DNA from: Caulobacter sp. Root343
GTDB lineage: Bacteria; Pseudomonadota; Alphaproteobacteria; Caulobacterales; Caulobacteraceae
Direction of reading: 5' to 3'
DNA length: 64,000 nucleotides
NCBI RefSeq assembly: GCF_001425745.1
Contig: NZ_LMDF01000001.1
Coordinates: forward strand, 508,058-572,057
The position numbers and the translations under genes were made by a program. The stretch's first letter is position 1. The number at the start of each line of letters is the position of its first letter. Under the pieces are notes generated by a model. It saw nothing but the letters and a program-made list of their open reading frames with translations. It did no database searches and was not told the DNA's origin. Positions 18,278 to 28,100 of the stretch are shown here, piece by piece.

Positions 18278-21200
18278 ATGACTAAGAGTTCTTCGCGCGG
18301 CGTCAGCCGTCGCCGCCTTTTCTCGATCGGCGGCGGGGCGATCGCTGCCTCCGGCGTCGCGGCTCTGACGCCGACCGGCGCGAAGGCGGCCGACCAGCCG
18401 CTGGCCGCCGATACGCGCATGGTCACGGCGACCGAGGGCACCAACATCTGCGCCGTGGTCTCGCCGGACGGCAAGACCGTGGCCTTCGACGTCTACGCCA
18501 TGCTGTGGCTGGTCCCGATCGAGGGCGGCCCGGCCAGGCGGCTGACCGACGAGATCTACGAGATCGCCCAGCCCGACTGGTCGCCGGACGGCAAGACACT
18601 GGCCTTCCAGTCCTATCGCGACGGCAATTTCCACGTCTGGACCATCGGCGCCGACGGAACGGGTTTGAAGCCGCTGACCAAGGGCGCGTTCGACTGCCGC
18701 GAGCCGCGCTGGTCCCCCGACGGCAAGACGATCGCCTTCTCGTCCGATCGGGGCGGGCGCTACGGCGTCCACCTGCTGGACGTGGCCAGCGGCGTGATCA
18801 CCGCCTTCAGTTCCGGGCCCGGCGACGAGTTCGAGCCCTCCTGGGCGCCGGACGGCAAGAGCATCGCCTTCACGGTCGACAAGGTCCGAATCGACGTCCA
18901 GAGCCTGGACGGCGCGCGGCGGACGGTGGCCAAGGTCAAGGCCTCGGCCGACCGCTTCAACGCCGCCTCGGTCGCCAGCCCGGCCTTCACGCCGGACGGC
19001 CAGGACGTGGTCTTCACCGCCATCGAGAACGGCAAGGCCGAGCTGCGCAACGCCGCCGGAGTCGTTGTCCAGGGCGAGGACGTATTCCCGTTCCGCGCCG
19101 CGTGGCTGCCGTCCGGCGAGTTCGTCTACACGGCCGACGGGCAGATCAAGCGCCGCGCGGCCGGTGGCGCGACGGCCAAGGCCATCGCCTTCACCGCCAC
19201 GGTTCCGGTGCTGACGCCGCGCTACATCAAGAAGAGCCGCGACTTCCTGTCGGCCAAGACCCGGCCGGTGGTCGGCATCGGCAGTCCGGCCCTGTCGCCC
19301 GACGGTCGCCAGGTGGCGTTCCGGGCGCTGAACGACCTGTACCTGCTCGACATCGGCGGCGGCCCGGCCAAGGCCCTGATCAACGACACGTTCAGCAAGG
19401 TGGATCCGGCCTGGTCGCCCGACGGCAAGACCCTGGCCTATTCGTCCGACAAGGGCGGCTCCCTGGACCTCTGGCTGTGTGACATGGCCACGGGCGCGAG
19501 CAAGCAGCTGACCCATTTCGATGGGGCGGCCGTGTCGGGCGCCTGGTCGCGCGACGGCAAGTCGATCGCCTTCCTCAGCCAGAACGGTGGCCTGTTCGTC
19601 GCCGACGTTTCGACCGGCGAAACCCGTCGCCTCTATGGCGACCTCTGGGAGCCGGGCAAGCCGACCTGGGGTCCGGGCGACAAGACCGTCGCCTACGCCG
19701 CCTTCAAGCCGTACTCGGCCCGCTTCCGCGAGGGGCTCAGCGAGATCCTGACCGTAGACGTGGCGAGCGGGAAGGGGATCTACGCCCCGATCCTGCCCGA
19801 TCGCTCGCTGGGCACGCGCGGCGACGACGGCCCCGTCTGGTCGCCGGACGGGAAGGCGCTGGCCTATGTCTTCGCCAGCCGCCTGCACGTCTCGCCGGTG
19901 GATGAGGCCGGCAAGCTGCTCGGCCCGCCCAAGCCGCTCAATGACGAGGTCACCGACGCGGTCAGCTGGAGCGGGGATGGCAAGAGCCTGATCTATCTGT
20001 CCGCCGGCCAGCTGAAGCTGATCGCGGCGACGGGCGGCGCGCCCAAGCTCGTGCCGCACGGCCTGACCTGGGCCAATGTCCGGCCCAAGGGGCGGATGGT
20101 GGTCCGCGCCGCGCGGCTGTGGGACGGCAAGTCGCCGACCCTGCGCGAGAACGTCGACGTCCTGATCTCCGACGGCCGCATCGCCGGCGTCGCCCCGCGC
20201 GGCGAGGTGGCGCCCGACGTGACGGTGATCGACGCGCCGACCGGTACGGTGATGCCCGGCCTGATCGACATGCACACCCACCGCCAGATGCAGGGCTACG
20301 GCTACGGCGATCGGGAAGGGCGGCTGTGGCTGTCGCTCGGCGTCACCACCACCCGCTCGCCCGGCGGTCCAGCCTATCACACGGTCGAGGACCAGGAGGC
20401 GATCGAGTCCGGCAAGCGGATCGGCCCGCGCTACTACGCCACCGGCGAAGCGATCGACGGCTCGCGGATCTTCTACAACTTCATGCGACCGGTCACCGAG
20501 CCCGGCCAGATGGCGCTGGAACTGAAGCGGGTCGAGGCGCTGTCCTACGACCTGATCAAGACCTATGTCCGCCTGTCGGGCGAGCGCCAGAAGGAGGTCA
20601 TCGCCTGGGCCCACGCCAAGGGCCTGCCGCTGACCTCGCACTACCACTATCCCGCCCTAGGCCTGGGCATGGACGGCATGGAGCACCTGGGCGCGACAAG
20701 CCGCACCGGCTATTCGCGGACGGTCAGCGCACTGGGCAACATCTACCAGGACGTCAACGTCGCCTTCGTGGCCAGCAAGGCGGCGCGCACGCCGACCCTG
20801 TTCACCTCGACGGCCCTGCTGGGCGACGACCGCTCGCTGGTCGACGATCCACGCATCAAGGCGCTTTACCCGCCGTGGGAATATGCGCGGCTGCTGGAGC
20901 GGGCCAAGCAGATGGCCAGCATGGATCGCACGCCGATCCTGGCCTCGCTGGCCCGCAATGTCGCCGAGGTGGCGCGCACCGTCCGCGCGGGTGGCCGCAT
21001 CGTCACCGGCACCGACTCACCGATCGACTTCAACGCCGTCAGCCTGCACATGAACCTGCGGGCCATGGTCCGCTACGGCATGACGCCGTTCGAGGCCCTG
21101 GTCACCGCCACCAGCGCCTCGGGCGAGTATCTGGACGAGCCGCTGGGAGCCATCACGACGGGAAGTTACGCCGACCTCGTCCTGATCGACGGCGATCCGC

Positions 21201-21448
21201 TGGCCCGGATCGAGGACGCGGCCAAGGTCGCCAAGGTGATCAAGCACGGCGAGGTCTATTCGGTCGCCGACCTGGTCAGCCCGTTCGCGGAGCACAGCCA
21301 GCACGCCGCCCTCGATCGCGGCCGGCGCTTCGTCTGCGAGGCCTCGGCCGAATACTGGTGGCACGAACCTGACTTCCTGGCCCAGGCCCGCGCCTCGTGC
21401 TGCGACGGGGCTTGCGGTTTCACGCCGACCTTCAGCCTGCAAGTCTAG
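18278..21448 (+). CDS. Tat-exported beta-propeller/amidohydrolase fusion protein
   Basis: A 1056-residue protein with a Tat signal (SRRRLFSIGGG, cleavage near AKAAD at 35-39). Residues about 50-600 are TolB/WD40-like blades with repeated WSPDGKTIAF-type units (at least eight). A metal-dependent amidohydrolase domain follows: GLIDMHTHRQ with the HxH metal pair near residue 666, SHYHYPA, then GTDSPIDFNAVS with the late aspartate, and LGAITTGSYADLVLID closing the small beta domain. The last about 40 residues hold five cysteines (FVCEASAEYW, ASCCDGACGF). Propeller-amidohydrolases are usually linked to peptide or cyclic-amide hydrolysis; the substrate here is unknown. It lies downstream of the sigma-controlled receptor. 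Confidence 0.9.
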   Translation: MTKSSSRGVSRRRLFSIGGGAIAASGVAALTPTGAKAADQPLAADTRMVTATEGTNICAVVSPDGKTVAFDVYAMLWLVPIEGGPARRLTDEIYEIAQPDWSPDGKTLAFQSYRDGNFHVWTIGADGTGLKPLTKGAFDCREPRWSPDGKTIAFSSDRGGRYGVHLLDVASGVITAFSSGPGDEFEPSWAPDGKSIAFTVDKVRIDVQSLDGARRTVAKVKASADRFNAASVASPAFTPDGQDVVFTAIENGKAELRNAAGVVVQGEDVFPFRAAWLPSGEFVYTADGQIKRRAAGGATAKAIAFTATVPVLTPRYIKKSRDFLSAKTRPVVGIGSPALSPDGRQVAFRALNDLYLLDIGGGPAKALINDTFSKVDPAWSPDGKTLAYSSDKGGSLDLWLCDMATGASKQLTHFDGAAVSGAWSRDGKSIAFLSQNGGLFVADVSTGETRRLYGDLWEPGKPTWGPGDKTVAYAAFKPYSARFREGLSEILTVDVASGKGIYAPILPDRSLGTRGDDGPVWSPDGKALAYVFASRLHVSPVDEAGKLLGPPKPLNDEVTDAVSWSGDGKSLIYLSAGQLKLIAATGGAPKLVPHGLTWANVRPKGRMVVRAARLWDGKSPTLRENVDVLISDGRIAGVAPRGEVAPDVTVIDAPTGTVMPGLIDMHTHRQMQGYGYGDREGRLWLSLGVTTTRSPGGPAYHTVEDQEAIESGKRIGPRYYATGEAIDGSRIFYNFMRPVTEPGQMALELKRVEALSYDLIKTYVRLSGERQKEVIAWAHAKGLPLTSHYHYPALGLGMDGMEHLGATSRTGYSRTVSALGNIYQDVNVAFVASKAARTPTLFTSTALLGDDRSLVDDPRIKALYPPWEYARLLERAKQMASMDRTPILASLARNVAEVARTVRAGGRIVTGTDSPIDFNAVSLHMNLRAMVRYGMTPFEALVTATSASGEYLDEPLGAITTGSYADLVLIDGDPLARIEDAAKVAKVIKHGEVYSVADLVSPFAEHSQHAALDRGRRFVCEASAEYWWHEPDFLAQARASCCDGACGFTPTFSLQV

Positions 21449-21459
21449 GGGACGAGACG

Positions 21460-23025
21460 ATGGGTATTTCGCGACGCGGCTTTCTGACCTCCGTGGGCAA
21501 GGCCGGCGGCTACAGCGCCCTCTACGCGACCATGATGGGCATGGGTCTGCTGGCCGCGCCCCGCGCCTATGCCGGCCCGCCGAAGCTGCCCGCTGGGGGT
21601 GGAGCGGGCAAGTCGGTGGCCATCCTGGGCGCCGGGATCGCCGGGCTGGTGACGGCCTACGAACTGCGCAAGGCTGGCTATGCGGTGACGGTGCTGGAAG
21701 CCCGCGACCGCCCGGGCGGCCGCGCCTGGTCGGTGCGGGGCGGCTCCAAGATCATCCAGACCGGACGCCCCGACCAGATGGTCGACTGGGCCGAGGGTAG
21801 GCACGCCTATTTCAACGCCGGCCCCGCCCGGATCCCGCAATGGCACCACGCGGTCCTCGGCTACTGCCAAGAGCTGAACGTGCCGCTGGAGGTGATGGTC
21901 AACGCCAACCGCGCGGCCAAGCTGGACTTCGCCGGCCAGGTGGTGACCGAGCGCCAGGCCGTTGACGACACCCGCGGCGCCTTCACCGAACTGCTGGCCA
22001 AGGCCGTCGACAAAGGCGCGCTGGACCAGGAGCTGACCGGTATCGATAAGCAGAAGCTGCTGGGTTATCTTTCGGCCTATGGCGACCTTGGCAAGGGCTA
22101 CGCCTACAGCGGCTCGACCCGCGCCGGCTTCAGCGCCTCGCCGGGCGGCTACGCCCATCCGCCCAAGGGCGGCGATCCACTGCGCATGGCCGACATGATG
22201 AAGGCGCGGTTCTGGGGCGCCAGCCTGATCTTCGAGGAGATCATCGACATGCAGGCCACCATGCTGCAGCCGGTCGGCGGCATGGACCGGATTTCCTACG
22301 CCCTCTACGAGCAGGTGAAGTCCGTCGTGAAGTTCGAGGCGGTGGTCAAGGCGCTGCGCAAGACCGCGAAAGGTGGCGTGAAGATCGACTACACCGACGC
22401 GGCCGGGCCCCAGACCTTGGAGGCCGACTTCTGCGTCTGCACCATCCCGCTGCCGGTGCTGGCCAAGATTCCGTCGGACTTCGCGCCGCGCGTGAAGCAG
22501 GCCATCGCGGCCGCCGAGTACCACCACGGCACCAAGGTCGCCTGGGAGAGCCGGCGGTTCTGGGAGCAGGACGACTTCCAGTACGGCGGCCTGGGCTGGA
22601 CCGACGAGGCCAACGAGCTGGTCTGGTATCCCAGCGGCGGCATCGGCGAGAAGACGGGGATCCTGGTCGGGGCCTATTCGATCGGCTTCTCGGGCCCGGA
22701 CGCGCCGCCGAAGTACGCCGCCCTCTCGTTCGAGGAGCGCTTCGCCATCTCGCGCCGGGTGATCGACAAGTTCCACCCCGGACACGGCAAGGAGCTGACC
22801 AAGCCCTTCACGGTGTCGTGGATGCAGACGCCCTATAACGAGGGCGTCGCGGTCGGCTGGACGGACGAGCAGCGCACCACCGACTACGCCGAACTCTGCA
22901 AGCCTGACGGCGCGTTCTACTTCGCCGGCGAACACATGAGCTACATCAACGCCTGGCAGGAAGGCGCGGCGCTGTCGGCCCACGAGGCGATCAAGCTGAT
23001 TCAGGCGCGGGTGTCGGCGGCGTAA
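21460..23025 (+). CDS. Tat-exported flavin amine oxidase
   Basis: A 521-residue flavoprotein. ATG 21460 was chosen because GGGGACGAGA precedes it and a Tat signal follows immediately (ISRRGFLTSVGKAGG, cleavage near AYAGP). Residues about 53-85 give the FAD-binding motif ILGAGIAGLVTAYELRKAG with the acidic strand end VLEARDRPGGRAW. The C-terminal FAD-contact segment FYFAGEHMSYINAWQEGA is typical of monoamine/L-amino-acid oxidases. Products would be an aldehyde or 2-oxo acid, ammonia and peroxide, formed in the periplasm. It starts 11 bases after the amidohydrolase, so it may oxidise the amine or amino acid released by that enzyme. Confidence 0.92.
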   Translation: MGISRRGFLTSVGKAGGYSALYATMMGMGLLAAPRAYAGPPKLPAGGGAGKSVAILGAGIAGLVTAYELRKAGYAVTVLEARDRPGGRAWSVRGGSKIIQTGRPDQMVDWAEGRHAYFNAGPARIPQWHHAVLGYCQELNVPLEVMVNANRAAKLDFAGQVVTERQAVDDTRGAFTELLAKAVDKGALDQELTGIDKQKLLGYLSAYGDLGKGYAYSGSTRAGFSASPGGYAHPPKGGDPLRMADMMKARFWGASLIFEEIIDMQATMLQPVGGMDRISYALYEQVKSVVKFEAVVKALRKTAKGGVKIDYTDAAGPQTLEADFCVCTIPLPVLAKIPSDFAPRVKQAIAAAEYHHGTKVAWESRRFWEQDDFQYGGLGWTDEANELVWYPSGGIGEKTGILVGAYSIGFSGPDAPPKYAALSFEERFAISRRVIDKFHPGHGKELTKPFTVSWMQTPYNEGVAVGWTDEQRTTDYAELCKPDGAFYFAGEHMSYINAWQEGAALSAHEAIKLIQARVSAA

Positions 23026-23053
23026 CGCACGCCGCCAACGCCTGGGCGTCGGT

Positions 23054-23280
23054 CTAGCGCGCGCTCGCCCTGAGTCCGAAGCCCATGCCCTGGGCCGCGA
23101 TCGCGGCCTGGGTGCGGTTGTGGACGTTGAGCTTGCGCATCACGGCGGTCATATGCGCCTTCACCGTGGCCTCGGCGATGCGGAGTTGACGCCCTCGAGG
23201 ACCTTCAACTGGGTCGGCGTGAGCTCGCAAAAGCCGATTGGCGTGGCCCCGTCGGCGTCGGGCTGGTTCATCCTGGTCAT
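23054..23280 (-). pseudogene. LuxR/FixJ-type DNA-binding domain remnant (frameshifted, internally deleted)
   Basis: Reading minus from ATG 23280 gives MTRMNQPDADGATPIGFCELTPTQ... to LKVLEGV, the start of a LuxR HTH domain, then a different frame continues IAEATVKAHMTAVMRKLNVH-NRTQAAIAAQ to the stop at 23054. Intact domains have about 15-20 residues between these parts. The break near 23190 therefore combines a small deletion with a frameshift, removing the first HTH helices. No receiver domain is seen upstream. It appears to be a decaying response-regulator output domain. Confidence 0.65.
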
Positions 23281-23706
23281 GTTCACCCCTGCATTTTCCT
23301 GTCCCTGACCGGCCGTCTCGCGACAACCGGGCTCCGCCTCGATCGATGTGCCGGTCTGCGCCGGCTGGGCGGTTCGCGTTCCACGAACTTAGTGATATTA
23401 GTTGGACAGATTCAAGTGATTTGGTCAATGTTAGCGCAAACAAATGTTGTGGCGGGCCAATTCGCGGAAACCTGTCATACAGGTTGACGTGGCGGCCCAG
23501 AGAGCCGCGGCGATCGGGAGGAGCGAATTGGAGGGCTTGTCGCATCGCGCCGGGGGCGTGATCCAGGCGCCGTTTGGGCGATCGGCGCGGCTTGGCTATT
23601 CTTCCCGCGCGTCAAAAATCCGGGCATGGCTCGTGAAGAGCCGCTGGCTTTACCTGAACCACGAGCAGCGTCGCGCGACGCCGCGATCGTGTTGGAGACC
23701 TATTGG
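23281..23706 (+). promoter_or_regulatory. Upstream region of the GntR gene with a 17-bp operator-like dyad
   Basis: This gap holds no convincing gene. It has an AT-richer stretch at about 23388-23450 and an exact dyad AACCTGT-CAT-ACAGGTT at 23469-23485. A core of TGT-N3-ACA fits the GT-N3-AC arrangement common to operators of FCD-type GntR regulators, so this is a candidate autoregulatory site for the gene that follows about 220 bases downstream. An in-frame ATG at 23626 would lengthen the regulator by 27 residues but has no family support. Confidence 0.45.
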
Positions 23707-24384
23707 ATGAGCCAAGGCCGTCTAGCCGACCAGGCGTACACGGGCATCGTGGAGATGATCAAAACCGACGGCTTGCACGTCGGGGATCGCCTGCCGTCGG
23801 AAGCGCGCCTGGCGGAAATGTTCGGCATGTCGCGGACCATCGTGCGCGAGGCCCTCGTCCGGCTGGCCGCCGACAGCATCACCGAGGCCCGGCGCGGGGC
23901 CGGCTCATTCGTCAAGAACCGGCCGTCTGACAAGCTCGGCGCCTACATGCCGCTGTCGGAGCTGCCGTCGACCATGGGTAGCTACGAGGTGCGCTTCGTC
24001 CTGGAGGCCGAGGCGGCGCGGCTGGCGGCGGTGCGGCGCTCGGCCGAGGAGATGTCCAGCATCGAGGAAGCACTGTCGAAGCTGCGCGAGGCCCTGCTGT
24101 CGAACGCGCCGGCCCACGCCGAGGACATGGAGCTGCATCGCCGGATCGTCCTGGCCACGGCCAATCCCGCCTTTCTGGTCACGTTCGAGGCCTTGGAGGC
24201 CGACGTCGACAAGATCATGCGCGCCGGCGTCGACATCTCGCGGTCGCGGCCGCCGGAGGCGATCGCCGAAATGATGCGCGAGCACGAGATGATCGTCGAG
24301 GCGATCCGCGCCCAGGACGGCGACGGCGCGGCCCTGGCCATGCGCTGGCATCTGTCACGCGGGCGAAAGCGGCTCATGCCCTGA
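23707..24384 (+). CDS. GntR-family (FadR/FCD-type) transcriptional regulator
   Basis: A 225-residue regulator with an N-terminal winged helix (about 5-70: AYTGIVEMIKTDGLHVGDRLPSE, LAEMFGMSRTIVREALVRL, ARRGAGSFV) and a C-terminal all-helical FCD ligand-binding domain (FVLEAEAARLAA, ELHRRIVLATANPAFL, EHEMIVEAI). Such regulators usually respond to sugar acids or organic acids. ATG 23707 has GGAG about 9 bases upstream. It ends 30 bases inside the convergent gluconokinase gene. The neighbourhood suggests it controls the gluconokinase and GH55-like genes, perhaps through the CGACCATGGTCG operator; the pairing is unproved. Confidence 0.92.
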   Translation: MSQGRLADQAYTGIVEMIKTDGLHVGDRLPSEARLAEMFGMSRTIVREALVRLAADSITEARRGAGSFVKNRPSDKLGAYMPLSELPSTMGSYEVRFVLEAEAARLAAVRRSAEEMSSIEEALSKLREALLSNAPAHAEDMELHRRIVLATANPAFLVTFEALEADVDKIMRAGVDISRSRPPEAIAEMMREHEMIVEAIRAQDGDGAALAMRWHLSRGRKRLMP

Positions 24385-24948
24385 CGCGCGCGGCCCGGCG
24401 CCGCTTTGGCGACCATGGCCTTCCAACCAGGCCTGGGCCATCTCGCACAGCCGTTCCGGCGGCGCGCTGGCGTCCAGCGCTAAGACCTCCTCGTCGGCGC
24501 CGGGCCGCTCGAGGGTGGCGAGCTGGCTGTCCAGCAGGCTGGCGGGCATGTAGTGGCCCGGGCGGCGGGTGAGCCGGCGCGAAAGCTCGTCGCGGCTGGC
24601 GTCCAGCAGTACGAAGCGCGTCGGGACCGAGATGACGCCGCGCAGGCGGTCGCGATAGCCGCGCCTCAGCGCCGAGCACGCCGCCACGACTGGTCCTCCC
24701 GACGTCGCGGCCTCGCCGATGGCCAGGCCCAGTCGGTCCAGCCAGGGCCAGCGGTCCTCGTCGTCGAGGGGGTGGCCGGCGCTCATCTTGGCGACCGCGC
24801 GTTCGTCATGGAAATCGTCGCCCTCCAGGAACGGGCAGCCGAACTCGCGGGCCAGCAGGGCGCCGAGCGTGGATTTTCCGCTTCCGCTCACGCCCATGGC
24901 GATGACGGCGAACCCGGCAGGGCGTGCGAGGCTGGATGGCGACGGCAA
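24355..24948 (-). CDS. gntK: Gluconokinase (thermoresistant GntK/IdnK type)
   Basis: A 197-residue kinase with P-loop GVSGSGKSTLG near residues 19-29, then FLEGDDFHDERAVAKMSAGHPLDDEDRWPWL and ACSALRRGYRDRLR, which are signature blocks of bacterial gluconokinases. It phosphorylates D-gluconate to 6-phosphogluconate, feeding the Entner-Doudoroff pathway used by Caulobacter. The extra about 25 C-terminal residues are low-complexity. It is convergent with the GntR gene (30-base overlap) and divergent from the GH55-like gene. It makes sense if the polysaccharide pathway yields an aldonic acid. Confidence 0.92.
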   Translation of the reverse strand: MPSPSSLARPAGFAVIAMGVSGSGKSTLGALLAREFGCPFLEGDDFHDERAVAKMSAGHPLDDEDRWPWLDRLGLAIGEAATSGGPVVAACSALRRGYRDRLRGVISVPTRFVLLDASRDELSRRLTRRPGHYMPASLLDSQLATLERPGADEEVLALDASAPPERLCEMAQAWLEGHGRQSGAGPRASGHEPLSPA

Positions 24949-25045
24949 GCGGCCTCCTTGAAAGCGGGCGCCGGCTGGCGTGTCGATACACGCCGAGGGG
25001 ACGAGCGCAGCCGGATTTCTACCGGCCGATCCGGAGGGACGTAAC

Positions 25046-25061
25046 TACGACCATGGTCGAG
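25046..25061. promoter_or_regulatory. Palindromic operator, copy 1 (CGACCATGGTCG core)
   Basis: TACGACCATGGTCGAG contains the perfect 12-bp palindrome CGACCATGGTCG (25048-25059). It lies 60 bases before the GH55-like start and about 100 bases from the divergent gluconokinase start. The same palindrome, extended to 16 bp, precedes the TBDR at 31.4 kb. Its occurrence in two intergenic promoter positions of one gene cluster suggests a shared regulator site. Confidence 0.65.
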
Positions 25062-25119
25062 GATGGTGGCCGCGCCCGGCCGATTTATCAGTACCGGTAG
25101 AGTAGCGTTGGGGAATGGC

Positions 25120-28100
25120 ATGAGAGCGATCCTGTTGTCGGCGATCCTGGTGGCGTCGACCCCCGTGATGGCGGCCGCCGCCACGAACTCCGTCCTCCTG
25201 TCCGCGCCGGACGATCCCCGCGCCGTTACGGTCAAGGGCGTCGGCGACGGTCGCGCCGACGACACCGAGGCCGTCCAGAAGGCCATCGACGCGGCGCGCG
25301 ACAAGACCGGCCACGGCCTCGTCTTCCTGCCCTCGGGCCGCTATCGCCTGAGCCGCACCATCCTGGTGCCGCCGGGCGTGCGCATCTTCGGGGTCGGCGC
25401 CACGCGGCCGGTCTTCGTGCTGGGCGCCAACACGCCGGGGTTCCAGAAGGGCGTGGCCACGATGATCGCGTTCACGGGCGGCGACCAGTACCAGGTCGGC
25501 GACATCCCCGTGCCGGTCCCGACGGTCAGGCCCGAAACCCTGAAGGTGCGCGACGCCAATTCCGGCACCTTCTATTCGTCCATTGGCAATGTCGACGTCG
25601 AGATCGGCGACGGCAATCCGGCCGCCGCCGCGGTCCGGTTCCGCATGGCCCAGCACGCCTTCCTCAGCCACATGGATTTCCGCCTGGGCTCGGCCTTCGC
25701 CGGGGTCTACCAGGCGGGCAACATCATGGAGGACGTCCACTTCCACGGCGGCCGCTACGGCGTCGTCACCGAGAAGACCTCGCCGGCCTGGCAGTTCACC
25801 CTGATCGACTCGACCTTCGACGGCCAGCGCGACGCGGCCATCCGCGAGCACGAGGTCGACCTGACCCTGGTCAATGTGGCGATCAAGAACACGCCGGTCG
25901 GGATCGAGATCGACCGCGGCTACAGCGACAGCCTGTGGGGCAAGAACGTCCGCTTCGAGAACGTCTCCAAGGCCGGGGTGGTCATCTCCGCCGAGGACAA
26001 CGTCTTCACCCAGGTGGGCTTCGAGAACGCCATCGCCTCCAACACCCCGGTGTTCGCCCGCTTCCGCGACAGCGCCAAGATCGTGGCCGGCAAGGGCCGC
26101 GCCTACAAGGTGGCCTCGTTCACCTATGGCCTGACGCTGCCGGGCCTGGGCAAGATGGGTGAGTACAAGACGCAGGTCGACCTGACCCCGCTGTCGGCTC
26201 TGCCGGCGGCTTCGGCGCCGGCCCTTCGCGCCCTGCCGCCGGTGGCCGAGTGGACCAACGTCAAGACCCTGGGCGTGAAGGGCGACGGCGTGACCGACGA
26301 CACCGCCGCCCTGCAGAAGGCGATCGACAGCCATCGCGTGCTCTATCTGCCGATCGGCTTTTACACGGTCACCGACACCTTGAAGCTACGGCCCGACACC
26401 GTGCTGATCGGCCTGCACCCGGCCGTGACCCAGCTGGTCATTCCCGACAACAATCCGGGCCACGCCAACGTCGGCCCGGTGAAGCCGGTGCTCGAGACGC
26501 CCAAGGGCGGCGACAATATCCTGTTCGGGCTGGGGATCTTCACCGGCCGCGTCAACCCGCGCGCCTCGGCGCTGCTGTGGCGGTCGGGCGCGACCTCGCA
26601 GGTCACCGACCTCAAGATCATGGGCGGCGGCGGCACGCCCACCGCCGACGGCAAGTCGCTGGGCGCGGCCCAGGCGCGCAGCGGCGATCCGGTCGCGGAC
26701 GGCCGCTGGGACGCCCAGTATCCCAGCATCTGGGTGACCGACGGCGGCGGCGGCACGTTCGCCAATGTCTGGAGCCCCAACACCTTCGCTTCGGCGGGCT
26801 TCTACATCTCCGACACCAGCACGCCGGGCCATATCTACGAGGTGTCGGTCGAGCACCACGTGCGCAACGAGTTCGTGCTCGACAACGTCCAGAACTGGGA
26901 GTTCCTGGCCCCTCAGACCGAGCAGGAGGTCGGCGACGGCCCCGACGCCGTCTCGCTGGAGGTGCGCAACTCGCGCAACATCCTGTTCGCCAACTATCAC
27001 GGCTATCGGGTGACGCGGTCGTACCACCCCGCCGAGACGGCGGTGAAGCTGTTCAACTCGTCCGACATCCGCTTCCGCAACGTCCACATCAACGCCGAGA
27101 GCGGCGTCGCGCTCTGTGACACCATCGGCTGTGGCACCTATCTGCGGGCCAGCAAGTATCCGTTCGAGAACGCCATCCAGGACAAGACCCGTAAGCAAGA
27201 GGTGCGCGAGCGCGAGTTCGCGGTGCTCGACGTCACCGGTCAGCCCACGCCGGCCGCTCCGGCCAGCGACGGCAAGGCCCGCAAGCTGGAGACCGGTTTC
27301 TGGTCGATCTCCGGCGCGACCGTAGGCGCGGACGGGGCGCTCTATTTCATCGAGAAGCGGTTCCAGCGGATCTACCGGTGGACCCAGGCCAAGGGCCTGG
27401 AGGTGGTGCGCGACCACTCACTCGACCCCACGAACTTGGCGATCGACCGCTCGGGCAAGCTGCTGGTGGTGTCGTCCTATGGCCCGCAAGCCAGCGTCTA
27501 TTCGATCGATCCCGCCGGCCCCAAGGACCAGCTGACCATGATCGCGCCGACGCCGTCGGCCCAGCGCCCCGGCGCGAAGACGCTGCTGCCGGTCAACTGG
27601 TGGAACAATGGCGAATTCCGCGACCAGTACGACCCGGCCACGGACCATTTCACGACCCTGGCCGAGATGTTCGCCCGCGACGTCGGCACGCCCAAGGCGC
27701 AGGAATATGTCTCGCCCGATGGCAGCGTGTCGCTGCCAGCTTTCCGGGTGTGGCAGCAGGGACCGCCTGACCACGTCGGCTGGCGCTGGGCCGACAGTCT
27801 CCAGGCCAATGGCTTGATCAGCGGCGCGGTCGGGGAACGGGTCTTCGTCACCAACGGCTCGGAGAACAAAACCTATAGCGGCCAGATCGGACCGGGAGGG
27901 ACGCTGACCGACCTGAAGGTGTTCGCCAACCGGGGCGGCGAGAGCGTCGCGGTCGACCGGCAAGGCCGGGTGTTCGTCGCCAACGGCCAGATCTTCCAGT
28001 ACGGCCCCGACGGCCAACTGGTCGGCCGCATCGACGTTCCGGAGCGGCCGCTGCAACTGATCTTCGGCGGCGAAGACAAGAAGACCCTGTTCGTCCTCAC

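Noticed and set aside
18263..20647. 794-codon minus-strand open frame
   Set aside because: Shadow of the propeller-amidohydrolase, whose blades and metal motifs are clear on the plus strand.
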